From NCBI RefSeq assembly GCF_000235425.2, contig NZ_KI912267.1, positions 1,291,290 to 1,355,289 on the forward strand: 64,000 bases of DNA, read 5' to 3'. Shown piece by piece: positions 36,725 through 44,927 of the stretch. Origin of the DNA: Pseudofrankia saprophytica. Lineage in GTDB: Bacteria > Actinomycetota > Actinomycetes > Frankiales > Frankiaceae. A program made the translations under genes and the position numbers. The notes below the pieces were generated by a model. That model was not told the origin of the DNA. It worked only from the letters and a program-made list of their open reading frames with translations, and did no database searches. Position 1 is the first letter of the stretch; the number at the start of each line of letters is the position of its first letter.

Positions 36725-37090
36725 ATGTCGACGATCAAGCTCATGGGTGCGGCGGAGATCGCGCATCTCCTCGACGTGAGCCCGTCGCGGGTCCACCAGA
36801 TCCTGCGCGACGACTCGACCTTTCCCGAACCCGTGGCCGTGCTGAGCATGGGGAAGGTGTGGAATGCCGACGACGTAGATCGGTGGCACGCCGCTCGTAA
36901 AGCGCCTCGGCCGTCCAGAGACCAAGGCAAGGCGGAAGAGTGGAGCCTAGACGATCTACGCCAGGCGCTTGACCGATACGAACGACTACTCGTGTCCAGC
37001 GGGAAGGCGCCCAACACCGTCCGGACCTATCTGGATCACCCCCGACGCTTCCTTCGATGGCTAGCCGGCGACTACGACCCGATGAGCTGA
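36725..37090 (+). CDS. HTH protein with integrase-like SAM segment
   Basis: From ATG 36725 the product is 121 residues. The N-terminal 55 residues form a helix-turn-helix like that of small excisionases or AlpA proteins (MGAAEIAHLLDVSPSRVHQI, FPEPVAVLSMGKVWNADDV). The C-terminal part (DRYERLLVSSGKAPNTVRTY) resembles the start of the core-binding domain of tyrosine recombinases, but ends after it. It converges on the split excisionase gene. It may be a recombination directionality or accessory factor; that is inference. Confidence 0.72.
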   Translation: MSTIKLMGAAEIAHLLDVSPSRVHQILRDDSTFPEPVAVLSMGKVWNADDVDRWHAARKAPRPSRDQGKAEEWSLDDLRQALDRYERLLVSSGKAPNTVRTYLDHPRRFLRWLAGDYDPMS

Positions 37091-37135
37091 GCGTTCCCGA
37101 ATCGGTCCTTGCGGTCCGCCGCTCAGCCAGCACGA

Positions 37136-37321
37136 TCACGCTGCTTCTCCGCCGAGGCCGCGGAGCCGGGCGACGTAGCTGTCCAAGGCGTCGCGTGGAA
37201 TGCGTCGAGCCCTGCCGATGCAGATCGATTCGAGTTCGCCGGACGCGAGGAGTTCGTAGACGGTGGAGCGGCCGAGGCCGAGTAGTTCGGCCGCCTCAGC
37301 CGGAGTCAGCAGGAGCTTAGA
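37136..37321 (-). pseudogene. xis: excisionase (HTH_17 family), split by IS insertion
   Basis: The 60 codons from the IS end read SKLLLTPAEAAELLGLGRST and continue to an HTH_17 excisionase C-terminus (ASGELESICIGRARRIPR). At the IS junction the Ser codon is rebuilt. On the other side of the IS, GTG at 38298-38300 behind AAGGGG restores the original start, giving GTG-Ser-Lys-Leu without a gap when the IS and one TTA copy are removed. So the insertion lies directly behind the first codon. An in-frame extension into the IS exists (about 157 codons), but it has no clear start. Excision is probably impaired. Confidence 0.85.
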
Positions 37322-37339
37322 GCCTGTCCTGAATCTTGA
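37320..37339 (+). repeat. left inverted repeat of IS
   Basis: GAGCCTGTCCTGAATCTTGA; the perfect complement is at 38273-38292. Confidence 0.9.
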
Positions 37340-37422
37340 TGTTGTGGGCTGGCCGTGGCCCGTTCCCGATCTTCGCGGTGTGGTGGCGTGAACGGCTGGG
37401 ACGGGCTGGTCACGGTCGGGAC

Positions 37423-38265
37423 ATGGGACGATCTCGCCGCTATCCCTCGGATATGTCGGATGAGGAGTGGGCGTACGTGGCGCCGCTGTTGCCGCCGGTT
37501 CCGAAGGACGGCCGGCCCGAGAGCCATGACCGGCGCGACATCGTGGACGCGATCCTGTACGTGGCCCACAACGGGATCGTGTGGCGGGCGCTGCCGGCGG
37601 ACTTCCCACCCTGGAAGACGGTCTACGGCTTCTTCGACCGGTGGAAACGCAAGGGCGTCGTCATCCGGGTCCACGACGGGCTGCGCGACCAGTTGCGCCA
37701 GGCCGAGGGCCGCCGGCCGCGGCCGACCGCCGGGGTGATCGACTCCCAGTCCGTGAAGGGCGCCCAGACCGTCACCCACCCCAGCCGTGGCTACGACGCG
37801 GGCAAGAAGGTCAACGGCCGCAAGCGGTTCATCGTCGTCGACACGTTGGGCCTGCTGCTGGGGGTACTCGTGCTGCCCGCCAGCCGCCAGGACCGCGACG
37901 GCGCTCGCCAACTCCTGCTCGACCACTACTTCACCACCCCGACGTGTCGGCACCTGTTCGCCGACGGCGGCTTCGCCGGCAAGTTCGTCACCTGGGCCAC
38001 CGACATTCTCAAGACCACCGTCGAGGTCGTCCGCAAGAAAGACGGACAGAAAGGCTTCACCGCCCTCCCGAAACGATGGGTCGTCGAGCGCACCCTGGCC
38101 TGGCTCACCGCGCACCGCCGCCTCGCCCGCGACTACGAACGAGACCCGGCAAGCTCGGTCGCCTTCATCCGCTGGGCCATGATCCGCACCATGGCCCGCC
38201 GCCTCGTCCGCGGCAAGCCCGTCGAACGCTGGACGGCCCGCGAGCAACCGAACACGGCGAGCTGA
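37423..38265 (+). CDS. IS5-family DDE transposase
   Basis: ATG 37423 gives 280 residues beginning MGRSRRYPSDMSDEEWAYV, the typical start of the family. The DDE residues are visible in TAGVIDSQSVKGAQ (first Asp), HLFADGGFAGKF (second Asp) and WVVERTLAWLTAHRRLARDY (Glu). The frame is intact, so the transposase may be active. Frames upstream of 37423 extend into the IS leader and are not needed. Confidence 0.93.
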   Translation: MGRSRRYPSDMSDEEWAYVAPLLPPVPKDGRPESHDRRDIVDAILYVAHNGIVWRALPADFPPWKTVYGFFDRWKRKGVVIRVHDGLRDQLRQAEGRRPRPTAGVIDSQSVKGAQTVTHPSRGYDAGKKVNGRKRFIVVDTLGLLLGVLVLPASRQDRDGARQLLLDHYFTTPTCRHLFADGGFAGKFVTWATDILKTTVEVVRKKDGQKGFTALPKRWVVERTLAWLTAHRRLARDYERDPASSVAFIRWAMIRTMARRLVRGKPVERWTAREQPNTAS

Positions 38266-38272
38266 TAGCCCT

Positions 38273-38292
38273 TCAAGATTCAGGACAGGCTC
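38273..38292 (-). repeat. right inverted repeat of IS
   Basis: It is the exact reverse complement of 37320-37339, next to the right TTA copy. Confidence 0.9.
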
Positions 38293-38339
38293 TTAGACAC
38301 GGCGTACCCCTTGGTCACGAGATCGGAGTCGGGCGGCGG

Positions 38340-40064
38340 TCAGGCCACCGCGGGCCGGGTGCCGTCGGGCGGACCGGTCGTCGAGGGGTTCGCCAATTGC
38401 GTGCGCCAGCGCTGTCGGTTGGCGATCGCGTGCAGGATCAGATGTTCGCGGCGTGGCGCGTCCTGGTCGCCGGGTCGGACGAGTTCCCAGGCCAGCCGTG
38501 GCGCGTTCGCCGAGTTAGTGACCGTCTGCTCGGCCGGGCTGCCGTCGTCGGGTCGGTGGCCGAGGGCTTCGAGTTGGGCGCGTACGAAGTCGAGGCGGTC
38601 GGCTTTGTGGTCGCCAAGGGTCTTGCCGGACCACTTCCGCGAGACCAGGACGCGTCGGCCGCCGAAGCCGAGGGTTTCGCGTCGGTGGGTCTTGCCCTTG
38701 CACCGTCCGGGAGCGAGGCCGGGTCGGGCGTTCTTCGGGGCGATCCCGTGTAGGAGCCAGTTCGCGCAGGTAGGGGAGCACGGTTCATAGCGCAGCGCCG
38801 CCGCCAGCCGGTCGACGTGGGCGCGCTGTCGGTCTGTCTCGACCGCGTGGCAGCCATCGAGCGACTTGGTCAGGTACTTGGTCAGATAGCCGATCAACTT
38901 CCCGGCGGTCTCGCCGTTGGCGGTGACGCCGTCCGCGCGGATCTGTGGCCCGAACCGGACAACGTGCGCTGGTTCGTCGTCCGGGCCGATCGCGTCGAGC
39001 GCGTCATCCCACGAGACCAGCTCCGCCCCGGTGACCGGATCGACGTAGCTGCCGGCCTGCTCGTCCCACGTCGGCAACCCGGGACCGTCTGGCGCGTAGA
39101 TGGGCGCGTCGGTAGCCGGCCACCACACCTGGTGGTAAGTCGCGGTCGCGACCTGGCGCAGGACGACGCGGGAAACGGTTCCGCGGAACGCGGCATGAAG
39201 ATGCGGGGCGAGCCGGCGCTGTGGTTCCAGGACTGCGAAGTACTGGACGTCCCAGCCGACGGCGCGGCGCAGGTTCTGCCAGAACCGGTCGATGAGCTTC
39301 GGGAAGTGGATCGCGTCCCGCGCCGCTCGCCGGTAGTCATACGAGTCCGGATCGACAGGCGTTCCGTCGGTCAGGACCCTGCCGTAGGTGTCGCAGGTCA
39401 AGGTCAGGAACATCGACGGCCGCCAGGCCGTGCCGTCCGGCGCGCTGTACGTCCGGCCGACGGTGCGCTTGTCGACGGGCAGCCGGGGCAGGTCCGCGGC
39501 ATCCTGCCGCCGCCGGGTCGAGCGGGTCCGCCGTGGCCGTTCCCGGTTGTCCGGCGCAGCCTTGCCGCGGACGCCGAGTTCGGCGAGGGCTTCGTCGACA
39601 TGGCCGATCACCCCGTCGATGTCAGCGACATTGGCCGCGTCGCCGGCCTGTTCGGATTCTTTGCGGAGGGCTTCGAGGTCGGCGCGGAACCGGCCGAGGT
39701 CCTTGGCTTCGTCCGACGGCGGGTCAGGGTCGGGCAGCGGTTCGTCGTCGAGGTGCCATCCGGCCTTGCACTGCGCCATCCGCAGCCGCCGCGCCCGCTC
39801 GGCACACGGCGGGCATTTGGACGCCAGGGTGGCGCCGCAGGGGGCGGGGACGATGGTGGTCTCGCCGGTGTCGAGGTCGACGCGGCGCAGCGCCACCGGC
39901 CGCACGCAGACGCCCTCTTCGACAGCGACCGCTTCGACGACGTGACGGGCGAGTGGCTGGCGCATCCGGGCCAGCCGGGAGCCAGGCCGCGGCTCCTCGT
40001 CCGCCGGATCGACCGGGCCGAGCTCGGCGTCGTCCTGGTCCACGGCGTTCACCGATCGGTCCAC
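38340..40064 (-). CDS. RepSA-like rolling-circle replication initiator
   Basis: The 574-residue protein has a Cys-rich N-terminal segment (APCGATLASKCPPCAERARR), then the initiator core with FLTLTCDTYGRV, a HUH-type metal motif in RLAPHLHAAFRG, and GYLTKYLTKSLDG, which may hold the nicking Tyr. This matches the pSAM2 RepSA group that starts replication of the excised circle. The start overlaps the translocase stop by 16 bases, so the genes are coupled. The excisionase start GTG is about 40 bases downstream of its stop, the standard rep-xis-int order. Confidence 0.9.
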   Translation of the reverse strand: MDRSVNAVDQDDAELGPVDPADEEPRPGSRLARMRQPLARHVVEAVAVEEGVCVRPVALRRVDLDTGETTIVPAPCGATLASKCPPCAERARRLRMAQCKAGWHLDDEPLPDPDPPSDEAKDLGRFRADLEALRKESEQAGDAANVADIDGVIGHVDEALAELGVRGKAAPDNRERPRRTRSTRRRQDAADLPRLPVDKRTVGRTYSAPDGTAWRPSMFLTLTCDTYGRVLTDGTPVDPDSYDYRRAARDAIHFPKLIDRFWQNLRRAVGWDVQYFAVLEPQRRLAPHLHAAFRGTVSRVVLRQVATATYHQVWWPATDAPIYAPDGPGLPTWDEQAGSYVDPVTGAELVSWDDALDAIGPDDEPAHVVRFGPQIRADGVTANGETAGKLIGYLTKYLTKSLDGCHAVETDRQRAHVDRLAAALRYEPCSPTCANWLLHGIAPKNARPGLAPGRCKGKTHRRETLGFGGRRVLVSRKWSGKTLGDHKADRLDFVRAQLEALGHRPDDGSPAEQTVTNSANAPRLAWELVRPGDQDAPRREHLILHAIANRQRWRTQLANPSTTGPPDGTRPAVA

Positions 40065-41722
40065 GGGTCGCCGTACTCGGTCAGGTCAGGAACCCAGCCG
40101 TCCGCCCGACCGCGGGGAGCGGAGCGCCGGCCGCGCGTCTTGGGCCGTGACCACGAGAGCCGCCGCCGCCGGACCGGAGGGTCGAGGCCGAGGACATCCC
40201 CAAAGCCACGGGCCCGAAGAATCTCCACCACGTCCGGCCAGACAGCGGGCGCCGATAGCTGCGGACGCGGCGGCACCGCCGGCAGTTCCAGCAGTTCTGG
40301 TGTCCAGCCCGTGACCGGGACGCGGTAGCGGTCGACCGTCCGCCGGATCTCACCGTCGTCCGGGAAGGACGCCCGGACCCGGACCGGTTCGGCGCCGCCG
40401 TCCTTGGCGACGTAGCCCGTGCCCTGGAGGTCGACGGGGATGTCCTCGCAGCGGGCGCCCTTCTCATGCGCACCGGCGCCGAGGACGAGGTCGACCTGCT
40501 CGGCTTCGACCAGGCGCAGCGCGACCCGAACCGGGAACAGGTCCCGGAACGGCAGCGTCTCCTTGCGCGGGTCCTGGACCGCGGCCACCACGACCACGCC
40601 CGGCGCCCGCCCCTGCGACAGCAGCAGCGGTAGCGACGCCGACAGCCGCTTCTTCAGATCGCGGTCGGTCACGTAGGCGGTGAGTGCGGCGATCTCGTCG
40701 ACGACGACCACGATCAGCGGGTCGCCCACGGTCGGCACATGGAGCCGGGACACACCCCGCAGCCCGTCGGCGCGGGACTGCATGCGGGCTACCGCGTCGT
40801 CGAGGAGATCGGCGATGGAGGGCAGGTCGTAGGCGAACCGGGCGAACATCGCCGCCCCGGACGCCATCTCCATCCCACCCTTGGGATCACACACCCACAG
40901 TTCCGCGAGTCCGGCGGAGACGGCCGGACCCAGGGCGCGGATCAGCGACCACAACACCGAGCCCTTGCCCGCTCCGGTGGCACCGGCGACCAGGACGTGC
41001 GACCCGCGTAGCGGCAGCAGCCACGGCGCGCCATCCTCGCGACGGCCGAGGGGCAGGTTCTCGAGATCGCCCGGAGCGTTCGGCCCGTCGAGCGGCGCCG
41101 GGGGCACGACGGTGTCCAGCGGGTCGCGGCGGTAGAAGTCGACCCAGACGAACCCGACCCGCTCCGCACGAACCCGGCACGCCCGCGCCCGGTAGATGTG
41201 CCGCAGCGCCTCGGCCTGCTCCGCCCAGACGTCGGGAGTCTGCCCGGGCAGCAGCTCCACCCGCAGCGACTCCACCGCGGCCGAGGCGCGGAAGCCGCGG
41301 ATACGCGGGAAATACTCGTCGAATGTCACCCGCTCCGCGTTCGACGCGGGGATCTGAATCGCCAGGCCGCAATGCACCGTCGCCGCCCGCCACCTGCGGC
41401 GGTAGACAGCAACGAGCCGGATCCGGCCCCAGGTCCACCGGGCCGCCCGGTCGAACGAGCACCGATGCACCAGCCGCCAGACCACGGCGACCAGCACCAC
41501 CGCGCCGGCCAGCACGCCGAGGCCGAGCAGACCCGTGCTCCGGTAGAAGCCGGTCAGAAGGACCAGCACGGCGACGGTGGACGGGTGCCGCACGAGCAGC
41601 AACACGAACCGGCCACACAACCGAGCGACCAGACCGGCGAGCACCGCCCACAACGGCACGCGAATCTTGTCGTGGCGCGCAGGTAGGGACGGGATGCGGC
41701 GGTCCCCGTTGATTCTGGGCAT
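40049..41722 (-). CDS. FtsK/SpoIIIE-family conjugal transfer protein (TraB/TraSA type)
   Basis: From ATG 41722 the product has 557 residues. The N-terminal 100 residues contain two or three membrane helices (VAVLVLLTGFYRSTGLLGLG and following). The motor domain has Walker A GATGAGKGS, Walker B PLIVVVVDEIAAL and an FtsK-like VVAAVQDPRKE segment. The actinomycete TraB family moves double-stranded DNA between hyphae as a single protein, without a type IV secretion system. It is followed directly by the rep gene. Confidence 0.93.
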   Translation of the reverse strand: MPRINGDRRIPSLPARHDKIRVPLWAVLAGLVARLCGRFVLLLVRHPSTVAVLVLLTGFYRSTGLLGLGVLAGAVVLVAVVWRLVHRCSFDRAARWTWGRIRLVAVYRRRWRAATVHCGLAIQIPASNAERVTFDEYFPRIRGFRASAAVESLRVELLPGQTPDVWAEQAEALRHIYRARACRVRAERVGFVWVDFYRRDPLDTVVPPAPLDGPNAPGDLENLPLGRREDGAPWLLPLRGSHVLVAGATGAGKGSVLWSLIRALGPAVSAGLAELWVCDPKGGMEMASGAAMFARFAYDLPSIADLLDDAVARMQSRADGLRGVSRLHVPTVGDPLIVVVVDEIAALTAYVTDRDLKKRLSASLPLLLSQGRAPGVVVVAAVQDPRKETLPFRDLFPVRVALRLVEAEQVDLVLGAGAHEKGARCEDIPVDLQGTGYVAKDGGAEPVRVRASFPDDGEIRRTVDRYRVPVTGWTPELLELPAVPPRPQLSAPAVWPDVVEILRARGFGDVLGLDPPVRRRRLSWSRPKTRGRRSAPRGRADGWVPDLTEYGDPWTDR

Positions 41723-41850
41723 GACGAATACCACCCGTTTCACGGCAGGGCAAAGCCAGGGCAAGGAAACGTGAAAGAAAGACAGCAGGCCCCGGAACGC
41801 CGGCGGCTAGAAAACCGACGCCCCGGGAATCCTGCGAGAAAGCGCGACTA

Positions 41851-42156
41851 TCAGGCCGCGCGCGAAACCGGCGGAATCGTCAGGCTGGAGGTCTCGTCGC
41901 CGTCGGTGTCCGAGTGCGCGGTGAAGTGCTGGCAGTTCTCGGCGAAGCGGGCCACCGCGTCCGCCAGGTCCCGGGCGAATCGCAGCGCGGTCGGGTCCAG
42001 GTCGTGCGGCGACAACGCGATCGTGACCGTGACGTCCCCGGTCGAGAGACTCAGGATCGGCGACCGCTCGTCATAGGTGTAGAGCGAGACCGATGCCCCG
42101 GCGCAGACCGCCAGATGCGCCGACAGCCGCGTCGGCGACGGGCGCTTGCTGTTCAC
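41851..42156 (-). CDS. small hypothetical AICE protein
   Basis: GTG 42156 overlaps the stop of the Pra-like gene by 4 bases, giving 101 residues. It begins VNSKRPSPTRLSAHL and contains GDVTVTIALSPHDLDPTALR, FARDLADAVARFAENC. No known domain is recognised. The overlap implies that it is co-translated with the activator and transcribed into the translocase and rep genes. Confidence 0.75.
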   Translation of the reverse strand: MNSKRPSPTRLSAHLAVCAGASVSLYTYDERSPILSLSTGDVTVTIALSPHDLDPTALRFARDLADAVARFAENCQHFTAHSDTDGDETSSLTIPPVSRAA

Positions 42157-42566
42157 GCCGCCGCTCCCTGGGAACGGCGAGCCGGCAGCGGAGTCGCCGG
42201 CCGCAGACCCGAGGCCCGCAGCGCGAACATCTGCCGCGGACGCGACCCGTTCGTGTCCACCCACGGAATCACCAGTAGCCCCACCAGCTCTACCGGCCGG
42301 AACGGTGTACCCGGGATCGGGTCCGGCGGCACCGGCGCCACCTCCGCCGCGATCTTCACCTTCAGCTCCGCCGACCGCGCCGTCGGATCCGCATCCATGA
42401 CCCGCACCGCCCAGAGCCGAACGCCGGTCTCCTTGTCGAGCTCCTGCGGATCCGGCGCACCGGCCCGCATCTTCTCGAAGTCGTTCGACGCCTCCACACC
42501 CAGCACGTACGCACCGTTCGGGAACACGTCCCCAAACGCCACCGGAATCCTGCGAGGAATCGCCAC
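42153..42566 (-). CDS. pra: Pra-like activator of replication, integration and excision
   Basis: GTG 42566 behind GGAGG gives 137 residues. The start MAIPRRIPVAFGDVFPNGAY and the segment ETGVRLWAVRVMDADPTARS are characteristic of the plasmid replication, integration and excision activator family named after Pra of pSAM2. In pSAM2 this protein switches on the replication-transfer operon. It is the first gene of an operon that continues through tra, rep and xis. A 17-base palindrome in its upstream region is a candidate operator for the divergent XRE repressor. Confidence 0.85.
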   Translation of the reverse strand: MAIPRRIPVAFGDVFPNGAYVLGVEASNDFEKMRAGAPDPQELDKETGVRLWAVRVMDADPTARSAELKVKIAAEVAPVPPDPIPGTPFRPVELVGLLVIPWVDTNGSRPRQMFALRASGLRPATPLPARRSQGAAA

Positions 42567-42663
42567 CGCGCCACACCTCCATGGGAATCGCCCCCGCCCG
42601 GCCGATCCGGGCGTATCGGGACGTCCCCACGATGCGCCGCTCGCCGAGCGCTCGTCGAGCGGA

Positions 42664-42680
42664 TATCCAATGGTTGGATA
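42664..42680. promoter_or_regulatory. 17-base palindrome TATCCAATGGTTGGATA
   Basis: It consists of perfect 7-bp arms with a 3-base centre between the divergent pra and XRE genes. This is the expected place of an XRE repressor operator. It stands in AT-richer DNA. Confidence 0.55.
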
Positions 42681-42753
42681 GCGCCTTTAGATGGAATGCG
42701 GTTGGTACTGTCGTGCCGTTCCCGAAATCCATCCGAAGCGATATGTTTGCTTC

Positions 42754-43140
42754 GTGGCAAACGATGACAGGCGACGGGTTCCACCGCGCGAGGACTGGCG
42801 AGCCGTCGCCGCCACCCTCAACGCGAGGATGGCCGTCCGCCGCGTCGGTCAGCAGGAGCTCGCGGAACTCGCTGGAGTGTCGGTCGCGACGCTGCGCGTC
42901 TTGCAGCATGGGGCGGGCGGTCGCCGCGTCCAGGACGCCACGTTGGCGGCGGTGTGCCGCGCGCTGGGCTGGCCGACGGACTACCTGCGCCGTGTCCTGC
43001 TCGGCGAGCCCCTGCCCAGCGCCCCCGACACGCCCGGCAGCGTCTCCCCCGACGCCCAGGACGAGATCCTGGCCGTTCTACGGCGCATCGAGGCTCAGGT
43101 CGAGCAGATCGCCCGCCACCTGAGCCCGGCTTCACGCTGA
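42754..43140 (+). CDS. XRE-family HTH regulator
   Basis: From GTG 42754 the protein is 128 residues: PPREDWRAVAATLNAR, then VGQQELAELAGVSVATLRVL (helix-turn-helix) and VQDATLAAVCRALGWP, and a C-terminal coiled helix (DEILAVLRRIEAQVEQIARHL). ATG 42691 would add 21 residues. GTTTGC and GCAAAC arms form an inverted repeat across the GTG start. The position, divergent to the pra operon, suggests a repressor of element transfer. Confidence 0.82.
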   Translation: MANDDRRRVPPREDWRAVAATLNARMAVRRVGQQELAELAGVSVATLRVLQHGAGGRRVQDATLAAVCRALGWPTDYLRRVLLGEPLPSAPDTPGSVSPDAQDEILAVLRRIEAQVEQIARHLSPASR

Positions 43141-43189
43141 CCGCCCACCGCGGAGTGCGAAGATCGTTGCTGCCGGCTGGTAACGACGA

Positions 43190-43231
43190 GGGCCGGACCC
43201 AGCGGGAAGCGAGTCCCGGCAGGTCCGGCCC
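43190..43231. terminator. hairpin between convergent genes
   Basis: A perfect 10-bp stem GGGCCGGACC with its complement encloses a 22-base loop. Confidence 0.55.
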
Positions 43232-43257
43232 GTCAGCCGTCCAACAGTGATGATGTT

Positions 43258-43776
43258 CTACGACGTCACAAGCGCTGATCGGCTGCTCGGCGGCCGTGAA
43301 ATGGTCCCGGTCAGCGCGCGCCGCAACGCGCGGAGCGCATCCGCCTGCCCGGCCGCAAACGCCGCCCGTTCGGACGCCGTGGTGTACCGCTCACCAGCGG
43401 ACAACCCGTCTGGGCTAACCGGCCCGACGAGCATCCCGCCGTGCTCGACAACCTGCTCCACCAGGGAGTTCAGCAGGTCCCCGCGTGACGGCGTCGCGTT
43501 TCCGGGCCGGTAGACGAGGACCAGGTCGACGTCGCCGAAGGCTTCGACGAACTCCAGCCCTGCCGGAAGCCGAACGATCTGGTCATATAGCTCCGCCAGG
43601 TCCGACCCGGACCCGACGACCAATGCCCAGTCCTCTCCGGCCCAGGGCGCTGCCGCTTCATCGGACCTTCCCTGTCGACCCGCGGCGACTCCAACACCAT
43701 TCGCACGGGCCGTGTCGGTCGTCGAGACGCCGAGGCCGCCCCCTCCGTCCTCACGCTCCGCCTGATCCTGCGTCAT
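43258..43776 (-). CDS. hypothetical AICE protein with FGD(I/V)D motif
   Basis: From ATG 43776 the product has 172 residues. The region DLAELYDQIVRLPAGLEF, EAFGDVDLVLVYRPGN matches the central part of the protein at 36,302-36,598. The C-terminal part is helical and Ala-rich (FAAGQADALRALRRALTG). The N-terminal 40 residues are Gly/Asp-rich and disordered. The role is unknown; two diverged copies in one element suggest a common element function. Confidence 0.72.
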   Translation of the reverse strand: MTQDQAEREDGGGGLGVSTTDTARANGVGVAAGRQGRSDEAAAPWAGEDWALVVGSGSDLAELYDQIVRLPAGLEFVEAFGDVDLVLVYRPGNATPSRGDLLNSLVEQVVEHGGMLVGPVSPDGLSAGERYTTASERAAFAAGQADALRALRRALTGTISRPPSSRSALVTS

Positions 43777-43979
43777 CCGCGTCCCTCCGCTCCACTCACC
43801 GATCGTTGTCGACACCCGCCACGTCGGGCGCCGTTGACCGCGTGGCGGGGTCGACGGCAGCCTTGCGCCGATCGACGAGCGCGAACAGGTACGGCGATGG
43901 ATAGCGGCAGTGGATAATGCGACGAACAGTGCAGGACCGCTCACAGCTTCGGCCGCTGTCCCTCTCAGGAGCCGTGACC

Positions 43980-44927
43980 ATGACTCCAGCCCGCCCCGCG
44001 CCCACGCCGCCGCCCGACCTCTGGGACCGCCCAGAGATGGCGAAGGCCCTGGCAGATCGCGACATGGGCCAGGTTCTCAAGATCTATCAGCGATGGACCG
44101 GCGCGTCCCAGACCCAGCTTGCGCGCATGGTCAACGTCGGACAGCCGACGATCAGCGGAGTCATCCAGGGCAAGCGCCGAGTCGAAAGCCTGTCGCTCTT
44201 CGAGCGCTTCGCAAGCGGTCTGGGCATCCCACGCGCCCGTCTCGGCCTGTCCGACAACGGTCCCCTGCCCTCGGCCCCGGCCAACGCCTCGGCACCAAGC
44301 CCGGCGGTAGGCGTCTCGTCCGACTCTGCCGACGAGCGGGACGACGCCCAGGTGCCAGCCGGCGACATCGAGGACCGGCGACTCACGATCGACATCGAGG
44401 TTGCCGAAGACGGCTGGGCGACGCTCACCTATCAGCGCGAGCTATACAACGGCACGGCGACGCCGCTCACCCGCCTGAGCCAGGAACTGTGGTTCGAGAC
44501 GACCAACGGCCCGTTGAAGATCGAGCCGCTACCGTCCCCGGACCGGAACGTTCTCATCCAGCGGATACATGACACGCCGCTCAACGCCCGCTTCGCCTGC
44601 CAGATCTTCCCGGCCATCCAGCCGGGCGAGTCTGCCGAAATCGGCTACCGGAGCACCGGCGGACGATTCGTCTACGACCACTACTGGCGCCAGGCGATCC
44701 CCCGGCCGACTGGGCTGTTCGTGATCCGGCTACGCCACCACGGCGTGACGACGTTGGCCCGCTGCTCGGCGAGCGAGGACAAGCCGGACGGCTCGGAGAT
44801 CTCCGCAACCGAGAGTCTTTCGTGGGACCGGGACGGAGATGACGTCGTGATCGAGCTGACAAGGCGTGACCTACGCCCGAACCAGGCCGTGACGTTGAGA
44901 TGGGATCGCGCGCATGCGTCTACGTGA
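43980..44927 (+). CDS. XRE-family regulator with C-terminal beta-rich domain
   Basis: ATG 43980 behind AGGAG gives 315 residues. Residues about 25-90 form an XRE helix-turn-helix (WTGASQTQLARMVNVGQPTI, GVIQGKRRV). After a Ser/Ala-rich linker the C-terminal 180 residues contain many predicted beta strands (WATLTYQRELYNGTATPL, FVIRLRHHGVTTLARC). The stop overlaps the next gene by 14 bases. The domain may sense a ligand or partner. The coupling to a metallopeptidase recalls ImmR/ImmA-type control of integrative elements, but the families differ. Confidence 0.85.
   Translation: MTPARPAPTPPPDLWDRPEMAKALADRDMGQVLKIYQRWTGASQTQLARMVNVGQPTISGVIQGKRRVESLSLFERFASGLGIPRARLGLSDNGPLPSAPANASAPSPAVGVSSDSADERDDAQVPAGDIEDRRLTIDIEVAEDGWATLTYQRELYNGTATPLTRLSQELWFETTNGPLKIEPLPSPDRNVLIQRIHDTPLNARFACQIFPAIQPGESAEIGYRSTGGRFVYDHYWRQAIPRPTGLFVIRLRHHGVTTLARCSASEDKPDGSEISATESLSWDRDGDDVVIELTRRDLRPNQAVTLRWDRAHAST

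Larger units (their letters stand above)
37320..38292 (+). mobile_element. IS5-family insertion sequence
   Basis: The element is 973 bp. Its perfect 20-bp terminal inverted repeats start GAGCCTGTCCTGAATCTT. It is flanked by a 3-bp direct repeat TTA (37317-37319 and 38293-38295), consistent with target duplication. It encodes one transposase and splits the excisionase gene. Confidence 0.9.
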
